From NCBI RefSeq assembly GCF_000332115.1, contig NC_020156.1, positions 3,597,501 through 3,661,500 on the forward strand: 64,000 nucleotides of DNA. The letters are read 5' to 3'. The translations under genes and the position numbers were made by a program. Source of the DNA: Nonlabens dokdonensis DSW-6 (GTDB taxonomy: Bacteria; Bacteroidota; Bacteroidia; Flavobacteriales; Flavobacteriaceae). Positions within the stretch are counted from its first letter, which is position 1. The number at the start of each line of letters is the position of its first letter. The notes below the pieces were generated by a model. The model did no database searches. It was not told the origin of the DNA and saw only the letters and a list, made by a program, of their open reading frames with translations. Of the stretch, positions 1 through 7,172 are shown piece after piece.

Positions 1-175
1 ACAAATAGAATATTCACATTCAGGAACTGGTACGGTTTCTAGAGAAGTAAACGCAAATATTTCTTTGCTAGAAAACGCGAATATTAAAATCCAATTTTTA
101 ATGCCGGATTCCTATGCTAATTTCACGGTTGACGAGTTTGGGCCAAAAACCAATTTAACGATTACTAAGCTGTAA
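1..175 (+). CDS. C-terminal fragment of an unidentified protein
   Basis: An open frame enters from the left edge (first full codon at position 2) and ends at TAA 173-175, giving 57 residues ending TNLTITKL. The composition (many Asn, Thr, Ser, Ile, alternating hydrophobic residues) suggests a beta-rich extracytoplasmic domain, but no motif is recognisable. The start lies outside the window. It is followed by a copy of the 14-bp palindrome and then the promoter of the next lipoprotein gene. Function unknown. Confidence 0.55.
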   Translation, partial: QIEYSHSGTGTVSREVNANISLLENANIKIQFLMPDSYANFTVDEFGPKTNLTITKL

Positions 176-184
176 GTTATTTAC

Positions 185-198
185 GCTTTCGCGAAAGC
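185..198. repeat. GCTTTCGCGAAAGC palindrome, copy 1
   Basis: Perfect 14-bp palindrome between the stop of the first partial gene and the promoter of the lipoprotein gene at 243. The flanking bases (C before, T after) do not extend the symmetry. Confidence 0.95.
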
Positions 199-224
199 TT
201 AACACTACATAAATATAAACTTCA

Positions 225-232
225 TAACTTTG
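225..232 (+). promoter_or_regulatory. Bacteroidota-type -7 promoter element
   Basis: TAACTTTG matches the TAnnTTTG -7 consensus of Bacteroidota primary sigma factor promoters. It lies 10 bases before the ATG at 243, so the leader would be very short. Assigned by motif and position only. Confidence 0.55.
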
Positions 233-242
233 AAAAAAAATT

Positions 243-1160
243 ATGAAGTTTTTTTATACCTTAATAGTTGTGTTGACTTTAATGTCATGTAAAAACGATG
301 CTGAATTAGCTAATAATACACCAGCCACAAAAGCTGAAAAACCTGTTTCACAATTAGAAAACAGACAACTAACACAAGAATTCAAAGACTACTGGTATAA
401 CGGTACGGCAGAGATATCGAGTTATGACATCAGCGTTGCTCGTTATGGTGAGATGAGAGAAGGAACTGGTGTGATGATTTTTGTTACTGAGCCATTTGAT
501 AATAAAGATCAAATAAAAGCAGACCAACATAAAGAAAACAATCGACCTGTTCTTAAATTAAATGCAACTCGAGATTTCTACACAGGAATTTATCCTTATA
601 AAATAATGAGCAGCACCTTTTTGCCACTGGACAAAAAAGATAATGCGATTAAAATAGCGACTTCTATTCAAGAATGGTGTGGTCACACTTACATGCAATT
701 AAATCAAAATGAAGCTAGTTATGATGTGACGCTTCACTCCTACTTTCAAAGTGAAGGAAATAAAGATTTTGAAATCGATAACGTAATAACTGAAAACCAA
801 ATAGCAGCGCAACTAAGAATTGACCCTAAAGACATGCCTACAGGCGAATTAAAGGTAATTCCAAGCACTGAATATTTGAGATTAAAGCATATGGAAGCCA
901 AACCTTATGATGCTGTTGCTAAACTTAGTGAAATCCCTGATGGTTATTTGTACAGTGTTAAATTCACTGATCTAGGTAGAACCATTGCTTTTAAAACCGA
1001 AAAAGAATTTCCTTATAAAATTCTTTCATGGATGGATCGTTATAAAGACGGAGCAGCACCCATGGTTTCCTCTGGTACGCTCAAGAAAACCATAAACACT
1101 GCTTACTGGGGAAAGAACGCAAATAAAGATGCTGTTTTAAGAGATAATTTAGGTTTATGA
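243..1160 (+). CDS. Lipoprotein of unknown function (flavobacterial family)
   Basis: 305 residues. The N-terminus is a lipoprotein signal peptide: hydrophobic residues 5-14, then lipobox LMSC with the lipidated Cys at about residue 16. The mature part is soluble, starts with a low-complexity linker (about residues 17-40), and contains a W-C-G-H motif near residue 145 (QEWCGHTY). I recall homologues being mislabelled 'septum formation inhibitor Maf', but no Maf signature is present; a true Maf is at 31978. The start is supported by the signal peptide and by a TAnnTTTG box just upstream. Its stop overlaps the start of the MscS-like gene by 4 bases (ATGA), so the two are probably cotranscribed and coupled. 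Confidence 0.8.
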   Translation: MKFFYTLIVVLTLMSCKNDAELANNTPATKAEKPVSQLENRQLTQEFKDYWYNGTAEISSYDISVARYGEMREGTGVMIFVTEPFDNKDQIKADQHKENNRPVLKLNATRDFYTGIYPYKIMSSTFLPLDKKDNAIKIATSIQEWCGHTYMQLNQNEASYDVTLHSYFQSEGNKDFEIDNVITENQIAAQLRIDPKDMPTGELKVIPSTEYLRLKHMEAKPYDAVAKLSEIPDGYLYSVKFTDLGRTIAFKTEKEFPYKILSWMDRYKDGAAPMVSSGTLKKTINTAYWGKNANKDAVLRDNLGL

Positions 1161-1708
1161 AAGAATTTTTACTGAGACCACAAGTTATACTCACGTTATC
1201 ATTGTTATTGTTAACTTTTATAACACATCGTTTTATTATTTGGAGTGCGATAAAGTTATCTAAACGAGTTTCTAGAACAGAACTACGTAAACAATATCTA
1301 AACAGATATACTGGCTATGTAATTTGGAGTATTTGTGTCATTGCAATTATTCTCGTTTGGGGTTTTTCTACTGATGGATTTTTTGTTGCACTAGGATCTA
1401 CCTTTGCAGTAGTAGGTGTTGCATTATTTGCAAACTGGAGTATTCTAAGTAATATCACCTCCAGTTTTATTCTTTATTTTACCTTTCCGTTCAAGATAGG
1501 TGACCGCATTCGTATTCATGATAAAGACTTACCGGTAACCGCCGTTATAAGTGATATAAAAGGTTTTTATACCTTACTCATTACAGACGAAGGTGAGAAT
1601 ATTACCTACCCAAACAATTTGCTTCTTCAAAAAGGAGTATCTATACTTCAAGAAAGAAAGGAATCTATTTTTGACATTAATGATCAAGAATCAGATCCTA
1701 CAGTTTAA
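1157..1708 (+). CDS. Small MscS-family mechanosensitive channel-like protein
   Basis: 183 residues, one of the short MscS forms. Three hydrophobic helices (about residues 10-30, 50-70, 72-108) precede a small beta domain with FPFKIGDRIRI (about 110-120), the typical entry to the MscS cytoplasmic beta domain. The last helix is Gly/Ala-rich (FAVVGVALFANWS), like the pore-lining TM3 of MscS. The C-terminal alpha/beta vestibule domain of full MscS is absent. Likely an inner-membrane channel releasing osmolytes on hypo-osmotic shock. It overlaps the upstream lipoprotein gene by 4 bases. Confidence 0.82.
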   Translation: MKEFLLRPQVILTLSLLLLTFITHRFIIWSAIKLSKRVSRTELRKQYLNRYTGYVIWSICVIAIILVWGFSTDGFFVALGSTFAVVGVALFANWSILSNITSSFILYFTFPFKIGDRIRIHDKDLPVTAVISDIKGFYTLLITDEGENITYPNNLLLQKGVSILQERKESIFDINDQESDPTV

Positions 1709-1735
1709 TAATTATATAAATTAAAATTGCTTATT

Positions 1736-2059
1736 ATGGACTTAAGCGACCAGCTCAAAAACCTTTTTCCAGATCACGACTTCAAAGAAGAAAAACAAAC
1801 AGAAAAAAGCAATATCTGGTTACAAGAGCAACCTCTAGAATGTAAGTTTGAAAAACGTAAAGGAAAAGTAAACACCATTATCGATGGTTACACAGGAGCA
1901 ACAGCAGACTTTAAAATTTTAGCCAAAGAATTAAAAACTCAATTAGGAGTAGGTGGAAGTTTTAAAAACGATCAAATAATCATTCAAGGTGATTATCGCG
2001 ATCGCATCATGGAAATGCTCAAAGACAAAGGATTTAAAGTAAAGCGTGTCGGTGGATGA
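1736..2059 (+). CDS. SUI1/eIF1-like translation factor (YciH family)
   Basis: 107 residues from ATG 1736; an in-frame TTG at 1727 exists but the ATG fits the family better. The C-terminal half contains the SUI1 fold core: K-x-V-x-x-I-x-G-Y (KGKVNTIIDGYTG), then LAKELKTQLGVGGSFK and IIIQGDYRDRIMEMLKDKGF, which matches the basic loop and the GD-x-R-x-x-I motif of eIF1/YciH proteins. E. coli YciH is linked to start-codon fidelity on the 30S subunit; the bacterial role here is inferred. The gene ends at a convergent terminator shared with the minus-strand pterin dehydratase gene. Confidence 0.88.
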   Translation: MDLSDQLKNLFPDHDFKEEKQTEKSNIWLQEQPLECKFEKRKGKVNTIIDGYTGATADFKILAKELKTQLGVGGSFKNDQIIIQGDYRDRIMEMLKDKGFKVKRVGG

Positions 2060-2121
2060 TTTCAAAGATAAGTAAGTTTGATAAAAGTCTTGTACTATAT
2101 TATTTCTCCATTCAACAACAT

Positions 2122-2160
2122 AAAAAAAGCTCCAAAATCAATTTGATTTTGGAGCTTTTA
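2122..2160. terminator. Bidirectional intrinsic terminator
   Basis: Near-perfect inverted repeat: AAAGCTCCAAAATCA at 2126-2140 pairs with TGATTTTGGAGCTTT at 2144-2158, bordered by A and T runs. It sits between convergent genes (SUI1-like on plus, pterin dehydratase on minus) and can serve both. Confidence 0.85.
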
Positions 2161-2178
2161 TCTTTAGAATAAATTGAA

Positions 2179-2466
2179 TTACTCGTCACCTACTATATGT
2201 TCAATAGCAGCTGCAAGTTTAAAATCCTTTTCAGTTAAACCGTTGACATCGTGAGTAGAAAGCGATATTTCTAACGTAGCATAAACATTATGCCAGTCTG
2301 GATGGTGTTCCATCTTTTCTGCTTCCATCGCAATGCGCGTCATTACTGAAAAACAATCCATGAAGTTATCAAATTCAAATGTAGTATGAATAGCATCATC
2401 ATAATAATCCCATCCTTCTACATTCTCTAAATGCTTTTCAATTTGTGCTTCTGTTAATTTTTCCAT
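2179..2466 (-). CDS. phhB: 4a-hydroxytetrahydrobiopterin dehydratase (pterin carbinolamine dehydratase)
   Basis: 95 residues, the usual length for the PCD/DCoH family. The signature E-K-x-x-H-H-P is present (EKMEHHPDWHNVY, about residues 50-62), with the catalytic histidines, followed by the conserved L-x-T-H-D-V-x-G-L-T-x-x-D segment. It dehydrates the 4a-hydroxy pterin formed by aromatic amino acid hydroxylases so that tetrahydrobiopterin can be regenerated. No hydroxylase gene is in the window. It lies 8 bases downstream of the CsbD-like gene and is probably cotranscribed with it. Confidence 0.93.
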   Translation of the reverse strand: MEKLTEAQIEKHLENVEGWDYYDDAIHTTFEFDNFMDCFSVMTRIAMEAEKMEHHPDWHNVYATLEISLSTHDVNGLTEKDFKLAAAIEHIVGDE

Positions 2467-2474
2467 TTTGGTAT

Positions 2475-2660
2475 TTATTTACCGTCAAAGGTATTTTTAA
2501 TTTTCCTCTTAGCCTCACCTAGTCCTTCTTTAATTTTTCCTTCGGCCTGATCAGCTTTTCCTTCGGCTTCTGTAGAAGAATCATTGGTCATTTTACCTAC
2601 TTCTTCTTTTACTTTTCCTTTTGCTTGATCTAATTTTCCTTCTAGTTCCTTGTCGCTCAT
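2475..2660 (-). CDS. CsbD-family stress-response protein
   Basis: 61 residues, highly charged, rich in Lys, Glu, Gly and Ala, no hydrophobic segment. Two CsbD-like units are visible: E-x-K-x-D-Q-A-K-G-K-V-K-E near the N-terminus and G-K-A-D-Q-A-E-G-K-I-K-E in the middle. CsbD-like proteins are general-stress proteins of unknown biochemical role, thought to be largely disordered. First gene of a two-gene minus-strand unit with phhB. Confidence 0.85.
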   Translation of the reverse strand: MSDKELEGKLDQAKGKVKEEVGKMTNDSSTEAEGKADQAEGKIKEGLGEAKRKIKNTFDGK

Positions 2661-2697
2661 AATATTTGTTTTTGTGATTATTTTTAAATATAGTTAC

Positions 2698-2711
2698 GCT
2701 TTCGCGAAAGC
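2698..2711. repeat. GCTTTCGCGAAAGC palindrome, copy 2
   Basis: Perfect 14-bp palindrome in the divergent intergenic region between the CsbD-like gene and the outer-membrane protein gene. It has the same flanks as copy 1 (AC before, TTA after). Confidence 0.95.
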
Positions 2712-2779
2712 TTACACAAAAAAATCTTAATCCTGCATTAATGGAATCATAATAACCATCAAACTATTATCTTTAAACC

Positions 2780-3529
2780 ATGAAAAATACCACTCTTTTA
2801 TTATTACTTGTTTGCTCCATGAGTCTCGCTCAGGTGGACTCATTGAATCAAGATACCTTTAAAGATCCCGTACATTTAAGAGAAGTGCCCAGACATAATT
2901 TGATTATTGATTTAGGTGTTGCTCAGCCAGCTGGTGATTTTAAAGATGTTTCTAGAAGCGGATTGAATCTAGGAGCTGAATATGGGTATTACTTTAATAA
3001 AAAAGTAGGGTTAGGCGTGAGTTTGCGTCATCAGTATAACGAATTTGGGTATTTAGATTTCAGAAATGACGAGAACACAGCCGTAAGTGATAATAATTAT
3101 ACCAACACTTCTATAGCGATAGGACCGACCTATTCTTTTACTAAAAAGCGATTTCAATTTGATGTTTTTGCAAAAGCTGGAGTTGCCTTTTTAAACAATC
3201 CAGAAAATAGTATTTCTCAGGTAGGTATTGGGAATTCGATGCCTTTTTCTAGTGATAATGAAAATTCGTCATCATCTAGTATGTACATAGAAGGAGGATT
3301 GAGGTTTAACTATTACTTCCGTAGATCAGTGCAAGTTTTCTTTTCTCCTCAATTCAATACAACATTGGGAAACCCTTTAAGTTATTCTTATAGAGACGAG
3401 AATGCTACAACGGTTATCCAGCCTGCCCTAAAAAACGATATAAATATTTCTAATATACTCTTTAATGTAGGAGTTAAAATTGCTATAGGTAAAGAGTATA
3501 GCAATGGAGAAGATCGTTTAGACGATTAA
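2780..3529 (+). CDS. Outer-membrane beta-barrel protein
   Basis: 249 residues with a cleavable signal peptide (hydrophobic run residues 4-15, cleavage after SLA at about 17). The mature part shows alternating polar and hydrophobic strands with Gly/Tyr/Phe turns (GLNLGAEYGYYF, FQFDVFAKAGVAF, MYIEGGLRFNYYF), the pattern of porin-like or OmpW-like 8-stranded barrels of Bacteroidota. A Ser-rich loop (NENSSSSSMY) is near residue 168. The substrate or role is not predictable. It stands alone on plus, with no clear operon partner. Confidence 0.75.
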   Translation: MKNTTLLLLLVCSMSLAQVDSLNQDTFKDPVHLREVPRHNLIIDLGVAQPAGDFKDVSRSGLNLGAEYGYYFNKKVGLGVSLRHQYNEFGYLDFRNDENTAVSDNNYTNTSIAIGPTYSFTKKRFQFDVFAKAGVAFLNNPENSISQVGIGNSMPFSSDNENSSSSSMYIEGGLRFNYYFRRSVQVFFSPQFNTTLGNPLSYSYRDENATTVIQPALKNDINISNILFNVGVKIAIGKEYSNGEDRLDD

Positions 3530-3649
3530 AAGTTTGATCTTTAGTTAAGGAAAAGCAAGAATATTGAACTAGAAATTTTCAGTTAAAATTCCAGTGAATT
3601 AGTTCTGATTGAGAGCTAGACTTTGTCTTTTCATATAAGTTCAAAACCT

Positions 3650-3657
3650 TACTTTTG
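3650..3657 (+). promoter_or_regulatory. -7 promoter element of the udk run
   Basis: TACTTTTG fits TAnnTTTG, 19 bases before the uridine kinase ATG. A TTTG at 3622-3625 could act as the -33 element, although the spacing is a little long. Likely drives udk, the FtsB-like gene, mutA and the genes beyond. Confidence 0.55.
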
Positions 3658-3676
3658 CAAAAACAAAAAATAACTC

Positions 3677-4285
3677 ATGCTTATATTAGGGATTGCAGGT
3701 GGAACTGGTAGTGGAAAAACCACGGTAGTGGAACAAATGGTACATGAGTATCCAGATCACGAGGTAACTGTCATTTCTCAAGATTCATATTATAAAGATA
3801 CCAGCGACCTCAGTTATGAAGAGCGCACAAAAATCAACTTTGACCATCCAGAAAGTATAGATTTTGATTTGCTAGAAAAACACCTTCTAGAGCTCAAAAA
3901 AGGAAATTCTATAGATCAACCAGTTTACAGTTTTAAGGAGCATAATCGAACAGGAGAAACGATTAAAACCGCGCCATCAAAAGTTGTTATCGTTGAAGGA
4001 ATTCTTATCCTTACCATGCCACGCATCCGCGAGTTATTTGATATCAAAGTTTACATCGATTGTGATAGTGATGAACGTTTAATACGCAGGCTTAAAAGGG
4101 ATATTGCAGACCGTGGACGCGATCTTCAGGAAGTGCTAGAACGTTATCAAAATACATTGAAACCTATGCACGAGCAGTTTATAGAATCTACTAAACTCTA
4201 TGCAGATGTCATTATTCCTACTAATCGTTTTAATACGGTAGGTGTTAAAATCTTACGTACGATTATTGATCAAAAGCTGGGATAA
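3677..4285 (+). CDS. udk: Uridine kinase
   Basis: 202 residues, usual family length. The Walker A motif GGTGSGKTT lies at residues 8-16. Further family motifs are D-S-Y-Y-K-D (about 36-41), F-D-H-P-x-S-x-D-F (about 54-62), V-E-G-I-L near residue 108 and R-x-x-R-R-x-x-R-D (RLIRRLKRDIADRGRD). The enzyme phosphorylates uridine and cytidine to UMP and CMP in pyrimidine salvage. It heads a tightly packed run (18 bases to the next gene) with the FtsB-like gene and the methylmalonyl-CoA mutase genes. Confidence 0.95.
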   Translation: MLILGIAGGTGSGKTTVVEQMVHEYPDHEVTVISQDSYYKDTSDLSYEERTKINFDHPESIDFDLLEKHLLELKKGNSIDQPVYSFKEHNRTGETIKTAPSKVVIVEGILILTMPRIRELFDIKVYIDCDSDERLIRRLKRDIADRGRDLQEVLERYQNTLKPMHEQFIESTKLYADVIIPTNRFNTVGVKILRTIIDQKLG

Positions 4286-4303
4286 TTTCTTAAATTTCCA
4301 GTT

Positions 4304-4639
4304 ATGGGATTGAAAAATTTAAAAACAAATCCGTGGTGGAGGTTTTTTAGTAATAAATATACCATCATCACTATCTTATTTGCTATCTGGATCTTATTTC
4401 TAGACGGTAGCGCATGGACTACTTCTCATAGACAAATCAATAAGGATCTTGCTGAAAAACAAGAAAATGCAGATTTCTATAGGAAAGGTATTGCGCGTGA
4501 TAAAGCAAAAATTGCAGCCTTACAGGACAGTGCAGGTCTTGAAAAATTTGCAAGAGAACGCTATCTGATGAAACGCGATAATGAAGAAGTATTTATTATC
4601 CAGCATCCAGATTCTGTAAAAACTAAAAGTAATGAGTAA
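4304..4639 (+). CDS. FtsB/DivIC-family septum formation initiator
   Basis: 111 residues, bitopic: a short basic cytoplasmic N-terminus, one membrane helix (about residues 18-34), then an extracytoplasmic coiled coil (about 42-75). The C-terminal motif L-x-x-F-A-R-E-R-Y-x-M-K-R-x-x-E-E is typical of DivIC/FtsB. These proteins form the FtsQLB complex of the divisome. The stop overlaps the mutA start by 8 bases, so translation is probably coupled. Confidence 0.88.
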   Translation: MGLKNLKTNPWWRFFSNKYTIITILFAIWILFLDGSAWTTSHRQINKDLAEKQENADFYRKGIARDKAKIAALQDSAGLEKFARERYLMKRDNEEVFIIQHPDSVKTKSNE

Positions 4640-6101
4640 AGGACTTTTTAAAGATTTTAATCCTGTTTCTGAAACACAATGGAAACAAAAGATCCAAATG
4701 GACCTCAAAGGAGCCGATTATAATGAAACGCTTCTTACCGCTACACGAGAAGGAATTGATATCAAGCCTTTTTATCATCGTGAAAATGCGCCTAAGGTTC
4801 ATATTCCTAATCGATCTACTCAAACTAACGATTGGTATATTTCACAAAGGGTTTATGCAGGTAATGCTGTTGCAGCAAATAAAAAGGCACATGATATTTT
4901 AAACCGCGGTGGTGAAGGTGTCATCTTTACTATTCCTAACAAGGATATTGATCCTGCTGCTTTATTAAAAGGACTGCCTAAAGTTGGTATTCAGATTCAT
5001 CCTCAGTTTTTTGATCTAGATTATATCAAATCGATTCATGAAATTGAACCTAAGGCCTATGTCCATATAGACATTATTCATCAACTGTTTAGCGATGGAA
5101 ATTGGTTTCATAACAAGGATCAAGATCATAAAAACCTAGATAGTTTTATCAATGATTTTCAAGGATATTTCTCTAATATCACAGTAAATACAAGTATCTA
5201 TAAAGAAGCTGGAGCAACAATAACCCAAGAACTAGCCTATTTTACAGCTCATCTTAATGAGTATTTGAATCATTTGAATGATTCTGGTACTTTGTCGGCT
5301 TTCGCGAAAGCGGAAACAAAACACTCATCATTACAAGAGCCAGCAACTGATGTCAGTTCGAGCGACAGTCGAGAACGGTTACAGAATGAAAAAGCTCGTA
5401 TTACCAAAAGAATCAATATAGACACCACAATAGGCAGCAACTACTTCTTTGAAATCGCAAAATATCGCGCCTATCGCATTTTAACTAAAACTCTAGGCGA
5501 GATTTATGATCTAGATTTAGGGTGTTACATAACCGCTACTCCTAGCCTACGCAACAAATCCTTAATGGATTATAATGTAAATATGTTACGCACAACTACT
5601 GAATGTATGAGCGCAATTTTAGGCGGTGCAGATACATTATGCAACATTCCTTATGACACCTTTTTTAGTAAAGAAAATGAATTTGGCGATCGTATTGCAC
5701 GCAATCAGTTACGTATTTTAAAAGACGAAGCTTACCTCAATAAAGTGGGCAACGCTGCTGATGGTTCTTATTATATCGATTCTATAACGCAACAGTTGGT
5801 AGAGAAAGCTTTAGAAATATTCAAAGACATTGAAAACGCTGGTGGTTTTGTACAATCACTATTTGATGGTACGATACAGCGCAAGATCAAAGAAAGTGCG
5901 CAACAGGAACAAGAAGATTTCAATTCTGGAAAGCGAGTTCTTATAGGAGCAAATAAGCATGTAAATGCAGATCTTCCATTGCAAAAAGAGTATGAAATAT
6001 TACCGTTTGTAAAGGTGAATCCGCGTAAGACACTGGTACAACCTATTGTTGCTAGAAGGATTACAGAAGATTTAGAGAAATCTGAAATCGCAAAGCTGTA
6101 A
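4632..6101 (+). CDS. mutA: Methylmalonyl-CoA mutase small (beta) subunit
   Basis: 489 residues. It is the noncatalytic partner of the B12-dependent large subunit encoded at 8297; together they interconvert methylmalonyl-CoA and succinyl-CoA. The C-terminal part has the TIM-barrel signature shared with MutB (EIAKYRAYRILTK, TPSLRNKS, RIARNQLRILKDEAYLNKVGNAADGSYYID). No cobalamin-binding DxHxxG is present, and the family's C-terminal B12-like domain is missing, as in other short versions. Residues about 222-260 form a low-complexity linker holding two repeat elements in frame: the 14-bp palindrome (AFAKA, residues 223-227) and a REP-like hairpin (from codon 241). Four lipoprotein genes separate it from mutB. 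Confidence 0.9.
   Translation: MSKGLFKDFNPVSETQWKQKIQMDLKGADYNETLLTATREGIDIKPFYHRENAPKVHIPNRSTQTNDWYISQRVYAGNAVAANKKAHDILNRGGEGVIFTIPNKDIDPAALLKGLPKVGIQIHPQFFDLDYIKSIHEIEPKAYVHIDIIHQLFSDGNWFHNKDQDHKNLDSFINDFQGYFSNITVNTSIYKEAGATITQELAYFTAHLNEYLNHLNDSGTLSAFAKAETKHSSLQEPATDVSSSDSRERLQNEKARITKRINIDTTIGSNYFFEIAKYRAYRILTKTLGEIYDLDLGCYITATPSLRNKSLMDYNVNMLRTTTECMSAILGGADTLCNIPYDTFFSKENEFGDRIARNQLRILKDEAYLNKVGNAADGSYYIDSITQQLVEKALEIFKDIENAGGFVQSLFDGTIQRKIKESAQQEQEDFNSGKRVLIGANKHVNADLPLQKEYEILPFVKVNPRKTLVQPIVARRITEDLEKSEIAKL
5298..5311. repeat. GCTTTCGCGAAAGC palindrome, copy 3 (inside mutA)
   Basis: Perfect copy within the mutA linker, read in frame as Ala-Phe-Ala-Lys-Ala at residues 223-227. Confidence 0.95.
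5352..5378. repeat. REP-like hairpin inside mutA
   Basis: The core TTCGAGCGACAGTCGAGAA matches the intergenic hairpin at 20166-20191 apart from one extra base. The outer arms CAGTTC and GAACGG can pair with one mismatch. It is read in frame as part of the hydrophilic linker (Ser-Ser-Ser-Asp-Ser-Arg-Glu-Arg). Confidence 0.7.
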
Positions 6102-6631
6102 TGACATCTAAAGATTCCATATCTATTCACAGGTGCGGACTTAAGTCCGCACCTGTGAATAGGTCACAAGCTATTTTTCTTAAGGGTGGAAGTAATTCTG
6201 CACTTTGGAAAACTTTGGGTTTGTTATTTTTAGTCTTTACTTCTTGTAATAGCGATGAACAATTCAAAAAAGATATACTTGGAAAATGGAAATACGAAGG
6301 TATTTTTATTGATGAGTTTATTGGGTTTTCTAGATTAGAAGCTAATTCTCCACTTGTAAAAGACTGGCACAGCCTTATAAACGATTCAGAAATCTGGAGT
6401 TTTAAAACCAGCCGAGAACTTATTGTGACAGGGAGAATTCAAGATTTAAATCCTAATTTGAAATATCAAATATTAGATAGTGAATTGAGGATGAATTATA
6501 TTGATACCGATCAAATGGAGAAAAATATAGCTCAGTTTACAATTTTGGAAATAAACTCTAACACCATGTTTATAGAACCGTTGCATAAAAAGAGTGATGA
6601 TGATACGGTATTTGCATTTACAAGAGATTAA
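6101..6631 (+). CDS. Small lipocalin-like lipoprotein, paralogue 1 of 4
   Basis: 176 residues if started at ATG 6101, which shares one base with the mutA stop (TAATG). A lipobox FTSC follows a short hydrophobic stretch (GLLFLVF). The mature part begins with the G-K-W-x-Y-x-G motif often seen in lipocalin-like small lipoproteins. The preceding 29 codons (6125-6211) are an 87-bp double-palindrome repeat translated in frame. An alternative start is GTG 6155 inside the repeat; no ATG lies between the repeat and the lipobox. It resembles paralogue 3 (shared G-x-W-x-Y-x-G-I and a later W-H). Function unknown; coupled to mutA. Confidence 0.65.
   Translation: MTSKDSISIHRCGLKSAPVNRSQAIFLKGGSNSALWKTLGLLFLVFTSCNSDEQFKKDILGKWKYEGIFIDEFIGFSRLEANSPLVKDWHSLINDSEIWSFKTSRELIVTGRIQDLNPNLKYQILDSELRMNYIDTDQMEKNIAQFTILEINSNTMFIEPLHKKSDDDTVFAFTRD
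6123..6211. repeat. 87-bp double-palindrome element, copy A
   Basis: Starts with a perfect 40-bp palindrome (6123-6162) centred on CTTAAG; the part shared by all three copies is its inner 36 bp (6125-6160). Then comes a conserved spacer (TCACAAGCTATTTTT) and a decayed second palindrome around AGTAATTCTGC, ending at the shared GGAAA (6207-6211). From 6125 it is 87 bp, exactly 29 codons. The layout resembles a REP/BIME or MITE-type element. Confidence 0.9.
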
Positions 6632-6632
6632 A

Positions 6633-7172
6633 ATGTATAATTCAGAAAATCAAAATAAAATGATCTCTAGGTGTAGCAAAAAGGACACTTTAAAACATAT
6701 TTCTTTTCCAAAAATAAGTCTTACATCAATATTGGGTAAAATGATTTTACTGTGTTGCATTATTCTTAATTCCTGCTCACAACCTACAAACGAAGAAACA
6801 ATAGTTGGAAAGTGGACAGTTTCGGAAGTAACTTCAGCTGAGTTAGAATCAATGCCAGATGAGCTTTGGGTAAATAAAAGCAATTATCAAATCACTAATT
6901 TCTTCAGAGAAAATGATCATTGGGTATTTAATGAAGATAATTCTCTTAAACATAAAGGTGAAGTTGGTATCTGGCCTAGACCGAGAACTTTTAGAGTAGA
7001 AAAAGATCAGCTTTACTTTTATCTAGGTAATTTAGAAGAATCGCCCGATTTAAAACAATTGGTTCAATTTGCCATTTTAAATATGAATGAAGAGAAAATG
7101 ACGCTGCAGTCCATAAGTGATGAGAAACAAGAAAATGCGCAGGTAACTTTAACAAGACTTGAAAATGAGTGA
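6633..7172 (+). CDS. Small lipocalin-like lipoprotein, paralogue 2 of 4
   Basis: 179 residues from ATG 6633, 1 base after the previous stop. A long N-terminal region (about 35 residues, basic) precedes a hydrophobic segment and lipobox LNSC; a later start at the Met of MILLCCIILNSC is possible and gives a compact signal peptide. The mature part contains G-K-W-T-V-S-E, the same position as the G-x-W motif of its neighbours. It lacks the 87-bp repeat found in the other three. Its stop overlaps the next gene by 8 bases. Function unknown. Confidence 0.65.
   Translation: MYNSENQNKMISRCSKKDTLKHISFPKISLTSILGKMILLCCIILNSCSQPTNEETIVGKWTVSEVTSAELESMPDELWVNKSNYQITNFFRENDHWVFNEDNSLKHKGEVGIWPRPRTFRVEKDQLYFYLGNLEESPDLKQLVQFAILNMNEEKMTLQSISDEKQENAQVTLTRLENE

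Noticed and set aside
243..1160. Naming the lipoprotein 'septum formation inhibitor Maf'
   Set aside because: No Maf motif is present and it has a lipoprotein signal; the genuine Maf gene is at 31978-32559.
4632..6101. mutA as a broken gene because it lacks the B12-like domain
   Set aside because: The catalytic-type barrel is complete, ends cleanly and is followed by coupled genes; shorter small subunits are known in this group.
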